A stretch of 64,000 nucleotides of DNA. Source: Aristolochia californica. Lineage: Eukaryota; Streptophyta; Magnoliopsida; Piperales; Aristolochiaceae. Positions within the stretch are counted from its first letter, which is position 1, and each line of letters begins with the position of its first letter. Shown here piece after piece: positions 24,780-35,000 of the stretch. The notes below the pieces were generated by a model. It was not told where the DNA came from. It did not search any database and was given only the letters and a program-made list of their open reading frames with translations. The position numbers and the translations under genes are program-made. The DNA lies in NCBI GenBank assembly GCA_029961685.1, contig JARWKL010000016.1:20838157-20902156 (forward strand). Direction: 5' to 3'.

Positions 24780-27365
24780 GTGGTGGTGGTGGTGGTGGTG
24801 GGGAGAGAGAAAGAGAGTCAAACCATTTCGTGCTATGTTCTCCTTCAAGACCAAAAAACCATGAGATTTTAGGCCTGCCTACACAGCCAGAAGCAAGATT
24901 AGATCCAAGAGGTAAATAGTAACATAACAACATGGAGAAAGAAATAAAATAAAAGTTTATCCGGATAAAGTTAATTTTCTATAACATTTCCTTCATGCTG
25001 CCATTTCAGAATTTACTCAGTAAACTGGATTTTCAATTTTCTATGGCACAGAAAAGTCAGCTGCCAATATGTGTAAATCATTCAAAACCTTCCCATCCAA
25101 TCATCAAGATAACTGGATCTGGATTGACTCTTTCAGATTTAACCAAGACATCAAAAGATTTTAAAGTGTTGGTCAAGTCAGTAAAAGGCTTGACCTTAAA
25201 AGGGCCTTAGGTGTGATGCCAGCAGCTCAGAGTTTTAAAATTGTGACACATAAACCGGTGTCTAATTTATTTACCTTTGCACGCTTAAAGAAGGCAATAA
25301 AGTCATCGTCAGTAAGATGTCCTATACACCACTGAATCCATATAACATCATATCTTCCAGCTTCTGGAGTAAAATCCTGTCAGAAAGCAACCAAAATTCC
25401 ACTTGAAACCCAAAAGCTTTGAAACACAACCTGTAGAAACTTGCTTGAGGAGAAAACTGTGGTTCACTATTTGAGTGAAGGTCATCTCAAATTGACAAGC
25501 TCAAAAAAGTCTGCTGCATATTTTGCTACTGATTAATTATTGATGAAATAACAGCTTTCTCCCACTTTCTGAATTTGGAAAGGAAGTCCCCTCAAGTTGG
25601 TCATGAAGCAAAAAAAAAAGGGCAGCTATAAGGGTTTAAATGTTACAAAATGTCTTTCCCGACCATGAGGAGGCAAAGCTGGATACACATTTCATGTTTT
25701 TTTTTTTTTTTTTTTAAATAACAATGAGAAAGAAGATTTTATTAAGAGAAGCACCTCTAAGAGAAGATTAAATCATTGGAGAAAATTTTAAAAAGTACAA
25801 GAAGAGAAGAATCAAATAGGATGAGAGGGGCCAACAACAAGATGTAGCCTAGCAGCACCTTCTCTAGCTAGAGAATCAGCTATTCCATTTCATGAGAATT
25901 CGCTTAAAGGAAGTTCCTAAAACAAACCTTACTAATGGGAAATTAACAGCAAAAAATTTGTTTCATATTCGTAGTCATTCATATTTACGTTTTCTTTCTC
26001 ATGCAAAAGCAATTTGCTCCATATAACTTCATTTGGTGCATAACACTCTTGAAAACACAACATTGCAGGTTGGTGATTAATTTACCTGAAGTGGGATACA
26101 ATAAAAATTAGCAGGTTTGTGCATGTCTGAACTCAGGTAATTCTCAGGAGCTAAATTTTTCCGTGCTGCCTCCAGAAAATGTGATACAGGCTCAACAAGA
26201 TCAACCTAAATCCAGAGAAAGAGCAAGTTTAGGGCATTAATGCAGCAATTTCTTTTGACTACAAAACCCTGTTATTTCTAGAAATCACAATCTGTAAGCA
26301 CCTACTAATCCTTCAAACCATAACAATTGATTGTTATGGTGGTTTTTATAGTGTGAAGCCTAAAAAGAAATTTTTTAAGATATCAATTCCTTAAATTTAA
26401 ACTATCACAAAAGAGCAGAATGAAATTCCCACCTGGGAAAAATATTTGAACCAAATAATGCAACTCTTAAGCAATCTACGTGATAAAAAAAATTCACATA
26501 AAATAAAATGTGAAAATTTCTGATCTTTGGTTCTGATATGGATCGAATCAGATGATACATATCAAGTTACAGTGATCCCTGTTCATTGATCTGCAGACTT
26601 AATTATGCTATGAGCAAAATATAATAGCAATAAAGATAACTTGCATTTCTACCTCATTAAAATGTCTTAGAAGAAGATTCTTAGTGACTCTTCCAATGCC
26701 AGAGCCACAATCTGCACCAAATGTAGAACACTTGTAAGAGCTAGTATGCCAAAAATCAATTCTTTTACAGATTAGTTGCGTACCCATTCCAGAAACTACC
26801 AAAAGGTAAAACAGGAAAAACACAAATTCTGAACACAACAATGAAGCATCATGCACATTAAAGATGTGCTCTCGGATCTCTTCTGAACTCAAACTCCTAA
26901 AAAACCCTGTCTTTCTTCGTGTAAACAGTAGTATAAACTGTACTCCATATAAAGCAGAATCCAATAAACAGAAGAAAATAATGGAAAAATTACCAAGAGC
27001 AACCAAGTTGCTGCATCGACTGCCCAGACGCTCGCACAAAAGGGTCTTCAAAAAAGCCTCGCTTCCGCGAACATCGACATCGTTCACATGCCCATACCCT
27101 CCTAAAACCCCATCTACGGACGCTTCGATTCCCTGCAAGAAAGAACACGGGGAAGGCCAAGTTAGGATATTTACTAACAGTCGAGCCCATACGCCCGCTA
27201 CCTACTTGCTTTTGCCTTCCAGCCACTTACTTCCCAGTACCCGACCCCTTTGCGGTACCAACCCTTTCTCTTCTCCGCTTCATTTTCGTCGCCGATTTCT
27301 TCCTTCCACAATTCTTCGACTGTCCTGAATTCTCGTCCATCGGAATCCGACCCACTGACTTCCAT
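24263..27365 (-). CDS. Alpha N-terminal protein methyltransferase 1 (NTMT/NRMT1-type)
   Basis: Eight exons (27231-27365, 26994-27132, 26653-26711, 26086-26205, 25275-25376, 24824-24878, 24605-24702, 24263-24388) join in frame to 277 residues, the length of the Arabidopsis protein. The N-terminus has SDSDGREFRTVEELWKEEIG, then GIEASVDGVLGGYGHVN, characteristic of this family. The SAM-binding motif I is DCGSGIGRVTKN. Later motifs are DVIWIQWCIGHLTD and a LVLKENIARNG segment. The C-terminus, PEEMFAVKMYAL followed by a Lys/Arg-rich tail, also matches. The enzyme methylates the alpha-amino group of proteins bearing an N-terminal X-Pro-Lys motif after Met removal, in nucleus and cytosol. A 189-bp LINE fragment lies in intron 4, and a GT/GGT microsatellite fills much of intron 6. 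The gene is divergent from the PPR gene. No lesions were seen. Confidence 0.95.
24752..24803. repeat. (GT)n(GGT)n compound microsatellite in a short intron
   Basis: About 28 bp of GT repeat runs into about 24 bp of GGT repeat. It occupies nearly half of the 121-bp intron 6 of the N-terminal methyltransferase gene, about 20 bp from the donor of exon 6 on the minus strand. Confidence 0.95.
25697..25885 (-). mobile_element. 5'-truncated LINE (L1-type) insertion with 9-bp target duplication
   Basis: On the minus strand the fragment begins with the end of an RNase H-like domain (GIADSLAREGAARLHL, then a stop after about eight residues). A 3' UTR of about 110 bp follows and it ends in a 19-base poly(A), seen as T at 25697-25715. 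The insert is bounded by direct repeats of CATTTCATG at 25688-25696 and 25886-25894. This is the signature of target-primed reverse transcription by a non-LTR element. It lies in intron 4 of the methyltransferase gene, in the same orientation as the gene. Confidence 0.88.
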
Positions 27366-27690
27366 GTTAACGTGCTTGCTTCAGAGAGCCGGAGTCCCGG
27401 TGAGTACCCGCTCTCAGAAAACGCTGTGCCCAGAAGCCACTGATCAATTCTCTGTTTTGCGGGCAGACGGCTAAAGATGTTCAATTTCGAGAGATTTATT
27501 TCACTCGGTTGAGATTCCAAATTGGCCCTTTCCTTTCTCTTGTATTTACTATGGACAATTTTGGGTCTAGAAAATTACCAGAGTATCCTTTCGGGAAAAG
27601 AGCATGAGAAAGTAGAAACCATGCACAAACCAGAATGACCGATACAATGGCGGGTAATTTCAAATTGCAGGATTGCATTTAATTGCCGAG
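27366..27690. promoter_or_regulatory. Shared bidirectional promoter region
   Basis: Only about 325 bp separates the ATG of the methyltransferase gene (minus strand) from the ATG of the PPR gene (plus strand). Both 5' UTRs and both promoters must fit here or overlap the neighbouring gene. No clear TATA box was seen on either strand, as is common for housekeeping plant genes. Confidence 0.6.
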
Positions 27691-30129
27691 ATGGAAATCA
27701 GAATCAGCCATGCGAGGATCACTCAATTTGCAAATCTCTTGCAATGTTGCATCGACCGAAAGACCCATATCTCAGGAAAGATCCTCCACGCCCAGATCCT
27801 TAGAAATGACTTCTCCTCGGATATCTTCCTTGGCAACAAACTCATTGAATTTTATGCAAGTTGTGGTCATTTGCAATCGTCACGTCAAGTCTTTGATCAC
27901 ATGTCTCGTAAGAATGCATATTCATGGAATGCTATTATTGGGGCACTCTGTAAAGGCGGTCTTCTAAGAGAAGCACGTGACGTGTTTGTCAGGATGCCTG
28001 ATCGAAATGTTGTATCCTATAATACCTTAATAAGTGCATTGTCACGGAATGATTTTGAGCAAGAAGCATTGGGTTGTTACTGTATGATGAAATTGGAAGG
28101 TTTTATGCCTACCCGTTTCACATTGGCAAGTGTTTTAAGTGCGTGTGGTGGATTGGAAGATTTAAATCAAGGAAGACGATGTCATGCTTTAGTTACTAAG
28201 CTTGGTCTTGATGATAACACATACGTGGAGAATGGTGTGGTTGGAATGTACGCTAAGTGTGGGAGTATTGAGGAGGCAATTCAAGCTTTCAATGAAATAT
28301 CTCATCCTAATGAGGTCTCATGTACTTCAGTGATGAGTGGGTTAGCCAATACTGATCAGGTTGAAGAAGCTTTACAAATGTTCAGAAAGATGCATAAGAG
28401 TGAAATCCAAATAGACCAAGTTGCATTATCAGGTATTTTAGGTGTAATAGCACAAGGTGTAAGTGGAGAAGTTGATCGTCCTAATCAACATTTTTGCATT
28501 TTAGCATATCTCTATGGTCAGCAAGTACACACACTTGTTCTTAAACTTGGGACTGAATCTGATGTTCGTGTGGGTAATTCATTAATAGATTTATACGGAA
28601 AATGTACTAATATGACTGATGCTGAGCTGGTATTTGCAACAATGCAGGAGGTTAATATTGTTTCTTGGAATATTTTGATTGCTGGGTATGGTCAGATGGG
28701 CCAAAGTGATAAAGCACTACAACTTCTTGAGAGGATGCAACTTTTTGGCTTTAAACCTGATGAAGTTACCTACGTTGGCCTGCTTGGGGCTTGTGTCAGA
28801 TCTGGTGATGTTGAAGCTGCTCGTAAAATATTTGGTAGAATGTCTAAACCCAGCAAAATTTCCTGGAATGCTATACTTAGTGGATACTGCCAAAAAGGGA
28901 ACTATGGGGAAGCAATTGAGTTATTTAGGCAAATGCAATTTCAAGAGGTCTTTCCTGATAGAACTACCTTAGCAGTTATTCTAAGGTCATGTACAGGATT
29001 GGGCCTTCTTGAGTTCGGAAGACAGGTTCATGCAGCTTCAATTAGGGCACTTCTTCATTTGGATTTGTTTGTTGCAAGTGGATTAGTTGACATGCACTCA
29101 AAATGTGGAAATATAAACGTTGCAAGTAGGATTTTTGATAGAATGAAGGAAAGAGATGTCGTCGCTTGGAACTCTATGATGGGAGGTTTTGCACTCCATT
29201 CACTAAGCCAAGAAGCATTTACTTTCTTTAAACAGATGCAAGAAGAGGCCATCCGTCCAACACAATTCACATATGCTAGTTTGGTCAGCTCATGTGCCAA
29301 ATTGTCTGCTTTGTCTCAAGGAAGACAAGTACATGGACAAATATCAAAAGATGGATTTATTGATGATATTTATGTGGGTTCTGCCTTAATTGACATGTAT
29401 GCAAAATGTGGCAATATAGAGGATGCACGTGAATGCTTTGATAGTATGCCTACTAGAAATGTCATTTCATGGAATGAGATGATTCATGGGTATGCACAAA
29501 ATGGATGTGGCCAAAAAGCCATCAATCTTTTTGAGGAGATGCTTAAAACAGAAGAGAAGCCTGATAGTGTAACATTTATATCTGTGTTAACAGCTTGTAG
29601 CCATGCAGGATTGACTGACACAGCAATTAAATTATTTGATCTGATGAAGGAAGAGTATAGCATTGAGCCACTAGCTGATCACTATACATGTATCATAGAT
29701 GCTTTAGGCCGTGCGAATCGGCTTGAAGAAGCAGAAACACTGATAGAGAACATGCCTTGTAAACATGATCCTATTGTATGGGAGGTACTTCTTGGTGCTT
29801 GCAAAGTTCATTTTAATGTTGACTTGGCAAAAAAGGCAGCTGAGAAGCTTTTCCAGCTAGACCCTCAGAACTCAGCTCCTTATGTGCTTCTATCCAATTT
29901 ATATGCAGCCTTGGGAAGGTGGAATGATGTATCAGATGTTCGGAGATTGATGAGTAATCGAGGAGTTGTCAAAGACCATGGTTATAGCTGGATAGAGTTT
30001 AAAAATAGGGTTCAAGCTTTCATGGTTGATGATGTTTTTAGGACAGTTCATAATGAAGTACTAGAAGAAGGAATACCACCTGTAAGCATGACGGATATGT
30101 CAATATATAAGTGGAATCGTGGCATTTGA
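27691..30129 (+). CDS. PLS-class pentatricopeptide repeat protein, E subgroup (At4g20770-like)
   Basis: One uninterrupted exon of 812 codons from the first in-frame ATG at 27691. Roughly twenty PPR motifs of P, L and S type run from about residue 40 to 700 (for example SWNAIIGALCKGG, SYNTLISALSRN, SWNEMIHGYAQNG). An E-domain follows, with WEVLLGACKVH, AYVLLSNLYAALGRWNDV-like sequence and YSWIEFKNRVQAF. No DYW deaminase domain is present. Such proteins bind single-stranded RNA in chloroplasts or mitochondria, many acting in C-to-U editing together with a separate DYW protein. From memory the order and wording of the motifs match Arabidopsis At4g20770 closely. The organelle target is not clear because the N-terminus MEIRISHARITQF is short. 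The gene is intronless, as usual for the family. Confidence 0.93.
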   Translation: MEIRISHARITQFANLLQCCIDRKTHISGKILHAQILRNDFSSDIFLGNKLIEFYASCGHLQSSRQVFDHMSRKNAYSWNAIIGALCKGGLLREARDVFVRMPDRNVVSYNTLISALSRNDFEQEALGCYCMMKLEGFMPTRFTLASVLSACGGLEDLNQGRRCHALVTKLGLDDNTYVENGVVGMYAKCGSIEEAIQAFNEISHPNEVSCTSVMSGLANTDQVEEALQMFRKMHKSEIQIDQVALSGILGVIAQGVSGEVDRPNQHFCILAYLYGQQVHTLVLKLGTESDVRVGNSLIDLYGKCTNMTDAELVFATMQEVNIVSWNILIAGYGQMGQSDKALQLLERMQLFGFKPDEVTYVGLLGACVRSGDVEAARKIFGRMSKPSKISWNAILSGYCQKGNYGEAIELFRQMQFQEVFPDRTTLAVILRSCTGLGLLEFGRQVHAASIRALLHLDLFVASGLVDMHSKCGNINVASRIFDRMKERDVVAWNSMMGGFALHSLSQEAFTFFKQMQEEAIRPTQFTYASLVSSCAKLSALSQGRQVHGQISKDGFIDDIYVGSALIDMYAKCGNIEDARECFDSMPTRNVISWNEMIHGYAQNGCGQKAINLFEEMLKTEEKPDSVTFISVLTACSHAGLTDTAIKLFDLMKEEYSIEPLADHYTCIIDALGRANRLEEAETLIENMPCKHDPIVWEVLLGACKVHFNVDLAKKAAEKLFQLDPQNSAPYVLLSNLYAALGRWNDVSDVRRLMSNRGVVKDHGYSWIEFKNRVQAFMVDDVFRTVHNEVLEEGIPPVSMTDMSIYKWNRGI

Positions 30130-32046
30130 TGAGGAAAGTGAAATTTTAACAGGAATACCATTAGATTAAGTGAGGTGAATGTGGTCAAGTGTTGGTTCCT
30201 TCCTGGAAGGATGTATCAAGAACAACTACAAGGCCCTCAGGATTTTTCAAGAGTGTAATTCATCTTTAGCCATCATGTTGGAAAATTCATGACCTGTGTT
30301 TAGCCCCAGCAAACATGATGAGCTTGATATCTGGCATATGTGTATTTTGAATATATCGTGCAAATTTTAGCATGCACACTCAGCTCCTTGGACACCAAAA
30401 GTCGAAATCGGGAGACCTGTCTGTCTGCAAGGACTCCAAGCGCTTGCTGAACAAGGTAAAATCTAGCTGTCTTCTGCAGTGTCTTCCATTAAGTCAGCAT
30501 TGGAGATTCATAAACAGTCACACCCATTTGAAACATCACACCTAATGTTAATTAAGTCTCTTTTGCTTGTGAGTTGTGACTCAACAGCTAGACACAAAGG
30601 AAGTATGATCAGAGACGTCATTTAACCAAAATGCGAAAGATTCCCAAGCTGATGAAACATGAAAAGCTAAGCCCTTAAAATTATCTTATACTAGACGTGT
30701 CTAACCCGATGCACACATCTAGATTGGGCCTTCCAAGCACAAGAATCTTTCCAAGAATTTAGGAGACAAAGTTCTCTTTTGTACTTCAGCTTGTGCCTAA
30801 TTCACAAGGCCTAAGTTGGTTGTTGTGTAAAGAGGTTGACTGATTCAAGCTGAGCAGGATGACCTAAAATCTTTTTTAGAAACTGTGGACGAAGTTCTCC
30901 CTAACGCCTTATTTGGTGGCTTAGTCACGAGGCAGAGAGCCTGTTGGGTTGGATGGCTGCGTCTGCAAGGCAGTCAAAAGAATAAAATAGGCAAGGGTGT
31001 ATTATTGTCTCTTCAGATCTGTAACAACTTATTTTGGTTTGTACAAGTTATCTTACAATTACCTCTACTGCCATGTTTCTGTCTCTTATTTTAAAATTCT
31101 TCTAGTTAACAGGTTTCTTCGATTTTGTTGGGTCTCTACTGATGAAACAGAAAATATTGAATGATAAGATATCTTCAAAAAATCCTTCATCTGAGCAGCA
31201 TTTTGAGGCATAAGCACAGGAGAATGGCTCACTTTATTCTTTTTCTAGTATGTTCATGAAATGGAAATCATCTTTGTCGATTTATTTATGAATACTTCGT
31301 TCTATCCCCAAGAATAAATCCTACCGATGAAGGAAATGAATAGTTTTTTACTCTGTCATTGTGGAATTTAGGGACTACATTATTGAGTGCTCTGATATAA
31401 AAAATTCAACAGGGCATGAAGCAGTGGCGTTGCATGATGCCTTGTATTTGGCTTCTTCTAAATGTTCAAATGAAGCAAAATTTCCTGCCAAGCATTTATT
31501 TGTAAGCTGTCTACTCTGCCCTTTCAATAATTTTGGTGCAATATGGTAGAGCCAACTATGCTCTTTTATGACAAATATGGAGCCAACAAAGTCCAGCTAA
31601 CAGAGCAGTTGTGCAATGTCAAGAGAAGGGCAAGAGTCTTTATTTCTGAGACAAACATTTTCCATGCACATGATAGCTTTATATATGTGTTCATGACAAG
31701 CATATGGAAATTGAAAGAAGATGACTTTATTTTTTATCTCATGCAAGAACTTCAGCTCATTCATATTCAAGCACATAATAAATTTGATAATCACAGAATG
31801 TCAAGCCTCAACTTGATTATATCTGAACTGGAAACTAATAGAGAACAAACTGAGTATTATGCTTCAGCAACAGTGCAAGTCAATGTATAAACATTTCGCG
31901 GAATAGGCTGCACTGCAGGCATTTGTTACGCCAACATAGGACATTTGCCACGCTCTTCAGAAAAACCTAACAGATCGTTAGATCTCTTCATGTGCAAATA
32001 AGACCAGATGTATCTAATACAACCCAATCACATACAGCAGCACAAC
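30130..32046. other. Intergenic between convergent PPR and STR1 genes
   Basis: The left part is probably the PPR 3' UTR, and the right end the STR1 3' UTR. Small frames around 31361-31890 have no recognisable domain and no supporting splice context, so they are not called. Confidence 0.45.
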
Positions 32047-35000
32047 TCATGTGTTGGTGTCGACTGGTGTGTCAGGATTAGCTCCCCATTCTGTCCAAGA
32101 CCCATCATAGACGGGAACATCGTGTTTACCAAGGCGGTGGAGACCCTGGATTGTTTATATGTCATATTTCTGAAGTAAAGGATATGTACCTGGAATGAAC
32201 TATAATTGTCTCAAATTCAACAATAATACTAATAGTCAAATATGAACTCACCAACGCAAGTATACAAGCAGTAACACCAGTGCCACAAGAGGTAATCACA
32301 GGGTGATCCAGGGAGACGCCTGAAAGAACAAGTCATAATGAAAATTAGTTTTTGAATTTAGACAATGCATGTTCAGGTAATCCAATTCTGGTGCCAACCT
32401 ATTTATATATATATATATCGTAAGTATGTTAAGAGGTGTACAGTATTTCACATCAGATTATATGCATAAAATGAGTTTTGTACCTTCATGTTCAAATCTT
32501 TTAGAAAGTTCCTCCGTAGGTAGGAGGGTCTGTGAACTGTCCAAAATCTGCGAAGCACTATCCATGTGTTAATGGACATATCCAGAATGGCCGACATGAG
32601 CAACAATAAATAAATTTAACCAAAAGAAAACCTGAAGCAACAGAGACAAATAGGTATGATGACGATAATCTTTTCAACCTGCCCAAAAGGAATACATTTG
32701 CTGCCGGGCACATGACCACTTTTGATTCCTTTTCGAGGTTCAGGGGCCTGACCATCAAACCTACCACAGACCCATCACCCATCACAATCATATAGAATGC
32801 AAGAAAGGTTTCTATACATATGCCTATTGAAAATAAAGCAAATTTTCCTTATAAAGAAAGATAATAATAGTAGTCAACTTTTCAGTTCACAGTCAAAAAT
32901 AAAATAAAATAAAAAGCAAAAAAAGAACAAGGGATAGCTTATCAATAGATAAAACTTGATCAACAAAATGCCTTCCTCAAGTGAAAAAGGTGTTTTACCT
33001 GGCCTTAGAGCGTGCATCTATATGTTGGTGTGTTTTTGACTCAATATTTTGCTTTACCTGAAAAATACAGAACTATTAGCCAGAAATCTTAGCAACAAAT
33101 AGTACTTACACACATTAAGAAGAAAAAAGTTCACATTTCATGTTGAGTACATATGTGAAATTAAAGATGCATTAAAAAAATAAGCATCTAGCCCCAAAAC
33201 CTGGAACAAGAATAAGAATGATAACCTGTTCAAGTGTCCAAACTAGATGTGGCTGAAATTTTACTTCAAAAGTAATTGGGCCAACCTGTAACAACAAAAG
33301 TAAAATTTATCATCCAAATGGTCCATTAAAGAAGCCTGTCATCAATATATATTACGAGAGCCAGCTGTTTGCTAATGTGGTCCACTCTCCACCCCTCTGC
33401 TAACAAATCGAAATTTTACTCTGAAACACTAACTCAGAGCTCAATATATTTCTGATTTAAACATTTAATTAAATATGGATGGGGGCGGAGAGGGGGACTG
33501 TTATTTTAGAAAAAAAAATTGTGAAAGAGACTATTTATCAAAAAAAATAAAAACCATCAATAATATTCTGTAAAAAGAACAGGAGGAAATAGTCCTACCG
33601 CTTACAAACAATGATTAACTGTTTTTTCAGTAACAATAATCAATTAAATGAAAAATCAAACAGTGTTGAGCAATTTTAGTTTTTTCTTCTCTCGGACATT
33701 TTGCCGAGTTATTCTTCGCCGATTCACCGCCCAGGAGGTATGGGAAGACCTTCGGGATCGTTTTTCTCAAAGCAATGCCCCTCGTATTTTTCAAATTGAG
33801 AGGGATATTGCTCGTCTTGCTCAAGATCAGATAACTGTTGCGGCTTATTACACAGAGCTTAAAAGGTTATGGGATGAACTAGGATCCTATAATGACATTG
33901 TTTGCTCTTGTGGGAGAGACCATAAAAGACGTCGATTGATGCAATTTCTCATGGGCCTCAATGAGTCATACAATGCAATCTGAGGGCAAATTCTATTGAT
34001 GAGTCCACTTCTTTATGTTGTCAAAGCTTACTCTTCCATTGTACAAGAAGAGAAGCAAAGAAACTTGGAGACTGTATGTGAGACGACGGAGAACTCAGCC
34101 ATGGTCGTTCAAAGGACTGAAACGGTAGCTTTGGCTATTCGACGTGGACAAGGTTCATGTTCTCACACTCCTAATTGAAAACTTTTGCACTGCTCTTATT
34201 GTGACCATGACAATCATGTCCGAGAAACATGTTGGAAGTTAAATGGGTACACACCAGACCACCCTAAACATGCTTAAAAAAGGCTTATTCAAAGAAGTAC
34301 TCCTTTCAAACGCAACAATAGTCATCAGTCTTCCATCAACAATGTCAAGGAGGGTCCAATATTGCAGGAAGTGTCATCCATGACAAATGGTCTCTCTGAT
34401 TTGCAAATCCAGCAAATCTTATCTATTATGCAAGGAAAAAGGACAACACAATCCGCCACTCCTAAAGCTAATGTTGTTGCAGCTTCCTCAGGTTTGTTGG
34501 GGGAGGCTGGTGGGGGGAAGGGAGGGAACTGCGTTATTTTAGAAAACAAATTGTGTAAGAGACTATTTATCAAATAAATAAAAATCATCAATAATATTCT
34601 GTATAAAGAACGGGAGGAAATAGTCCTACCACTTGCAAACAATGATTAACTGTTTTTTTCAGTAACAATAATCAATTAAATGTTAAATCAAACAGCGGTG
34701 GAGGAACATCTTTTGGAAAAGAAAAGAAGAACAGAATTGAAAAGCCACCCTTCCCGAAACCAGCCTTACAAATATGGCAGTTTGAAACATCATGAACAAA
34801 ATAAAACTTCTGGGGGAGGTCGTAAATTTGAGCATTACAAAACCCACTTATTGCGCACAAAAAACTTCAAAACATGCAAACAACAATAGAAGAGAAAATA
34901 CTCACAATAAGCAATCCAGTATCCAAAGAAGCCAATGATAAAGACTTACTGTTTGTCCCTGATAAACTTTCTCTATAGCTTCACTAGCAGCACTCGCTTT

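Noticed and set aside
31361..31890. Two plus-strand frames of 62 and 115 codons between PPR and STR1
   Set aside because: Codon and residue composition look random, no domain is recognised and there are no flanking splice signals that would connect them.
33480..34696. A complete copia element with LTRs in STR1 intron 6
   Set aside because: The flanking repeats lack a visible primer-binding site, polypurine tract and polymerase region, so a normal LTR element cannot be claimed; the repeats are reported as such.
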